Under the pieces are notes generated by a model that was given only the letters and a program-made list of their open reading frames with translations, ran no database searches and had not been told where the DNA came from. From Candidatus Binataceae bacterium (GTDB taxonomy: Bacteria > Desulfobacterota > Binatia > Binatales > Binataceae): 41,179 nt of DNA. The translations under genes and the position numbers were made by a program. The stretch covers positions 1-41,179 of the forward strand of contig JADMIL010000025.1 of assembly GCA_015478645.1 (NCBI GenBank), written 5' to 3'. Shown here one piece after another: positions 38,023-41,179 of the stretch. Every line of letters begins with the position of its first letter. Position 1 is the first letter of the stretch.

Positions 38023-38445
38023 CTAATGCGGGGCGCGGCGCAACTGGTTGATCTGGGCCCGCGCGCGGGCCAGCGCCAGCGCCTGCACCGCGTCTGCATA
38101 CGCCGGGTCGAACTCGCTCATATGGGCGAGGCGCTGTTCCGCCTCGAGCACCACCGGGGCGGCCGCGATACTGTCGACCGCGCCCGGCGCTTCGGCCTCG
38201 AGCGCGAGGATCGTCATCACGCCGTCTTTGACTTCGGCCAGGCCGCCGGCCAGCAGGTACTCGTTGAAATTCGCCTCGCCGAGTTTGAGCGTGACCACGC
38301 CCGGGGCGATCGAGGTGATGAAATTGGTATGCAGCGGGAGCACGCCGAACTCGCCGAGCGGTCCGACCGCGGTGACCTGCTCGACCGCACCGTCGAAGAG
38401 CACGCCGGTCGGCGTGACCAGCCGGAACTGAAAGGTATCGGCCAT
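38023..38445 (-). CDS. atpC: ATP synthase F1 subunit epsilon
   Basis: Central-stalk subunit that couples and inhibits F1 (140 aa). It opens with FQFRLVTPTGVLFDGAVEQVTAVGPLGEFGVLPLHTNFITSIAPG, the beta-sandwich signature, and ends with the helical hairpin (LEAEQRLAHMSEFDPAYADAVQALALARARAQIN). It is the last gene of the atp operon in the usual order alpha-gamma-beta-epsilon, 29 bases after atpD. Confidence 0.96.
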   Translation of the reverse strand: MADTFQFRLVTPTGVLFDGAVEQVTAVGPLGEFGVLPLHTNFITSIAPGVVTLKLGEANFNEYLLAGGLAEVKDGVMTILALEAEAPGAVDSIAAAPVVLEAEQRLAHMSEFDPAYADAVQALALARARAQINQLRRAPH

Positions 38446-38474
38446 CGTATGATTTCCGGGGCGCCGCGCGCCGC

Positions 38475-39929
<1,455 letters not shown>

Positions 39930-39960
39930 TTAGCAGGCCAGCGCCGTCGCGCCCCCGCAC

Positions 39961-40833
39961 TTAGCCGCGCAGCGCTTCCGCGCCGCCGACGATTTCCATC
40001 AATTCCCGCGTGATCTGCGCCTGGCGCGCGCGGTTCATCTCGAGCGTCAGACGCGCGATCATATCGACCGCGTTGTTGGTCGCACTTTCCATCGCCGTCA
40101 TCTTGGCGCCGTACTCGCTGGCTTCGGCCTCCAGCAGGGCGTGAAAAATTGCCGCTTCAACGTAACCGCGCATCACCACTGGCACAAGTTCGGCGGCGCT
40201 CGGTTCGATCAGGTAGTCGGTGGCCGGCGCCGCCGAAACGCCGGCCGACGCTGGCGGCGGTGCGACCGGCAGCAATTGCTCATAGGTCGGTCGCTGCGAC
40301 AGCGCCGAGCGAAAGCTCGCATAGATCACGCCGGCCTCGGCCACCGTGCCGCTGCGGAAATCCGTGAGCATCCGCGCCGCCACGTCGCGGGCCAGCGCGA
40401 CCGTCGCCAGGCGTGGCGAATTGTTCACCCGATCGCCTACCACGTTTGCCCGGATACGCCGAAAATGGTCGAAACCCTTGCGCCCGATGGCAAACAACCG
40501 CACCTCGCGGCCGGCCGCCGTCGCCTCGCGCATAGTCTCTTCGGCCATGCGGATGACGTTGGTGTTGTAGCCGCCGCACAGCCCGCGGTCCGAGGTAACC
40601 ACCACCAGCAGGCGCACGTTACCGGCATCTTCGGGCGGCTTGAGCGCGTCGGGCGCCGAGCCCAGCAGCGAGTCCGATACGCGCTTGAACGCCTCATGGT
40701 AGGGGCGCGCGTTGAGCAGCGCCTCCTGCGCGCGGCGCAGGCGGGCCGCCGCGACCAGCTTCATCGCGCGGGTAATCTGCTGGGTTGATTTGACCGACGC
40801 GATGCGCCGGCGAATCGCCTTTAATGTCGCCAT
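39961..40833 (-). CDS. atpG: ATP synthase F1 subunit gamma
   Basis: Rotor shaft subunit (290 aa). The N-terminal coiled coil has MATLKAIRRRIASVKSTQQITRAMKLVAAARLRRAQEA, the middle has VVVTSDRGLCGGYNTNVIRMAEE, and the C-terminus has the conserved EYGAKMTAMESATNNAVDMIARLTLEMNRARQAQITRELMEIVGGAEAL. It lies 25 bases after atpA. Confidence 0.97.
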   Translation of the reverse strand: MATLKAIRRRIASVKSTQQITRAMKLVAAARLRRAQEALLNARPYHEAFKRVSDSLLGSAPDALKPPEDAGNVRLLVVVTSDRGLCGGYNTNVIRMAEETMREATAAGREVRLFAIGRKGFDHFRRIRANVVGDRVNNSPRLATVALARDVAARMLTDFRSGTVAEAGVIYASFRSALSQRPTYEQLLPVAPPPASAGVSAAPATDYLIEPSAAELVPVVMRGYVEAAIFHALLEAEASEYGAKMTAMESATNNAVDMIARLTLEMNRARQAQITRELMEIVGGAEALRG

Positions 40834-40858
40834 CCGTCAAACCTGCGCCCGCGCGGGC

Positions 40859-41179
40859 TCAGGCCGCGCGGGCCGCGTCGCCCGCAGGCACGCGCGTGGT
40901 CTGAAAGTTGTCGAGCGCCGCGATCAGCCGCTTGCGCAGGTCGTCGCTGATTTCGCGTTTGGTCCGGACTTCGTCCAGCAAATCCTTGTGGCGCGCGTCG
41001 AAAAACGCGTACAGGTCGCGCTCGAAGGGCTTTACCTCGCTCACCGCGAGCTTGTCGAAATAGCCCTCGTTGGCGGCGAAGATGATCAGCACTTCCTTTT
41101 CGATCGGCAGCGGATCGTACTGGTTCTGCTTGAGCATCTCGGTCAGCCGCTCGCCGCGATGGAGCAGGCGCTGGCTGGC
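40859..41179 (-). CDS. atpA: ATP synthase F1 subunit alpha, C-terminal part (cut by the window edge)
   Basis: Only the last 106 residues are inside the window. They include ASQRLLHRGERLTEMLKQNQYDPLPIEKEVLIIFAANEGYFD, which matches the alpha C-terminal helical domain (RG..L.E.LKQ.QY.P...E.Q). The gene precedes atpG as in the standard operon. The catalytic-core part lies beyond 41179. Confidence 0.95.
   Translation of the reverse strand, partial: ASQRLLHRGERLTEMLKQNQYDPLPIEKEVLIIFAANEGYFDKLAVSEVKPFERDLYAFFDARHKDLLDEVRTKREISDDLRKRLIAALDNFQTTRVPAGDAARAA

Overview
The window is a 41-kb piece of a GC-rich (about two-thirds G+C by eye) Gram-negative bacterial chromosome. It carries an ATP synthase operon, RecN, NAD kinase, two tRNA synthetases, a zinc-tail (archaeal/eukaryotic-type) prolyl-tRNA synthetase and several acyl-CoA enzymes. 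NtrC-type regulation, Tad-type pseudopilins and an ExeA-like ATPase fit a lineage near the former Deltaproteobacteria, such as Binatota. That placement is inference; there is no rRNA, and I see no tRNA gene.

Layout. 1-5130 (minus): an apparent operon peroxiredoxin > VIT1/CCC1 transporter > unknown 107-aa protein > two peptide/nickel-type ABC permeases > substrate-binding lipoprotein. The last gene carries a 1-base frameshift and ends in two nested repeats. 5214-10324: SIMPL-domain protein, convergent proS and trpS with a small low-GC foreign segment between them, and nfo. 10437-15147 (plus): a Thr/Ala/Pro-repeat lipoprotein, a TIGR04282 transferase, nadK and recN. 15304-18982 (plus): a thiolase-fold protein with its DUF35 partner, a DUF3307 membrane protein and alpha-methylacyl-CoA racemase. 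19044-21656: three TadE/TadG-like genes of lower GC bracketed by direct repeats copied from the 3' end of a quinone oxidoreductase gene. 21637-23908: that oxidoreductase and an acyl-CoA dehydrogenase. 24178-35745 (plus): kdpFABC followed by an unusual regulatory set, namely a KdpD sensor fragment (ATP-binding plus USP domains), a separate histidine kinase, an NtrC-type sigma-54 activator in place of KdpE, a second NtrB-type kinase and a lipoprotein. 36051-37481 (minus): an ExeA-like ATPase with a LysM tail. 38023-41179 (minus): atpA (partial), atpG, atpD, atpC.

Most notable observations. (1) The kdp operon is paired with an NtrC-like regulator, and a good -24/-12 sigma-54 promoter candidate lies just upstream of it. 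(2) A family of about 116-bp palindromic elements bounded by CTAG occurs four times; its CTAG end forms, or formed, the TAG stop codon of two genes, and one copy was hit by a second TA-targeting MITE. (3) Two lower-GC inserts are each bracketed by a duplicated gene 3' end (proS with a broken toxin-antitoxin pair, and the oxidoreductase with the Tad genes). (4) TrpS has an extra C-terminal tail of about 114 residues encoded by low-GC DNA.
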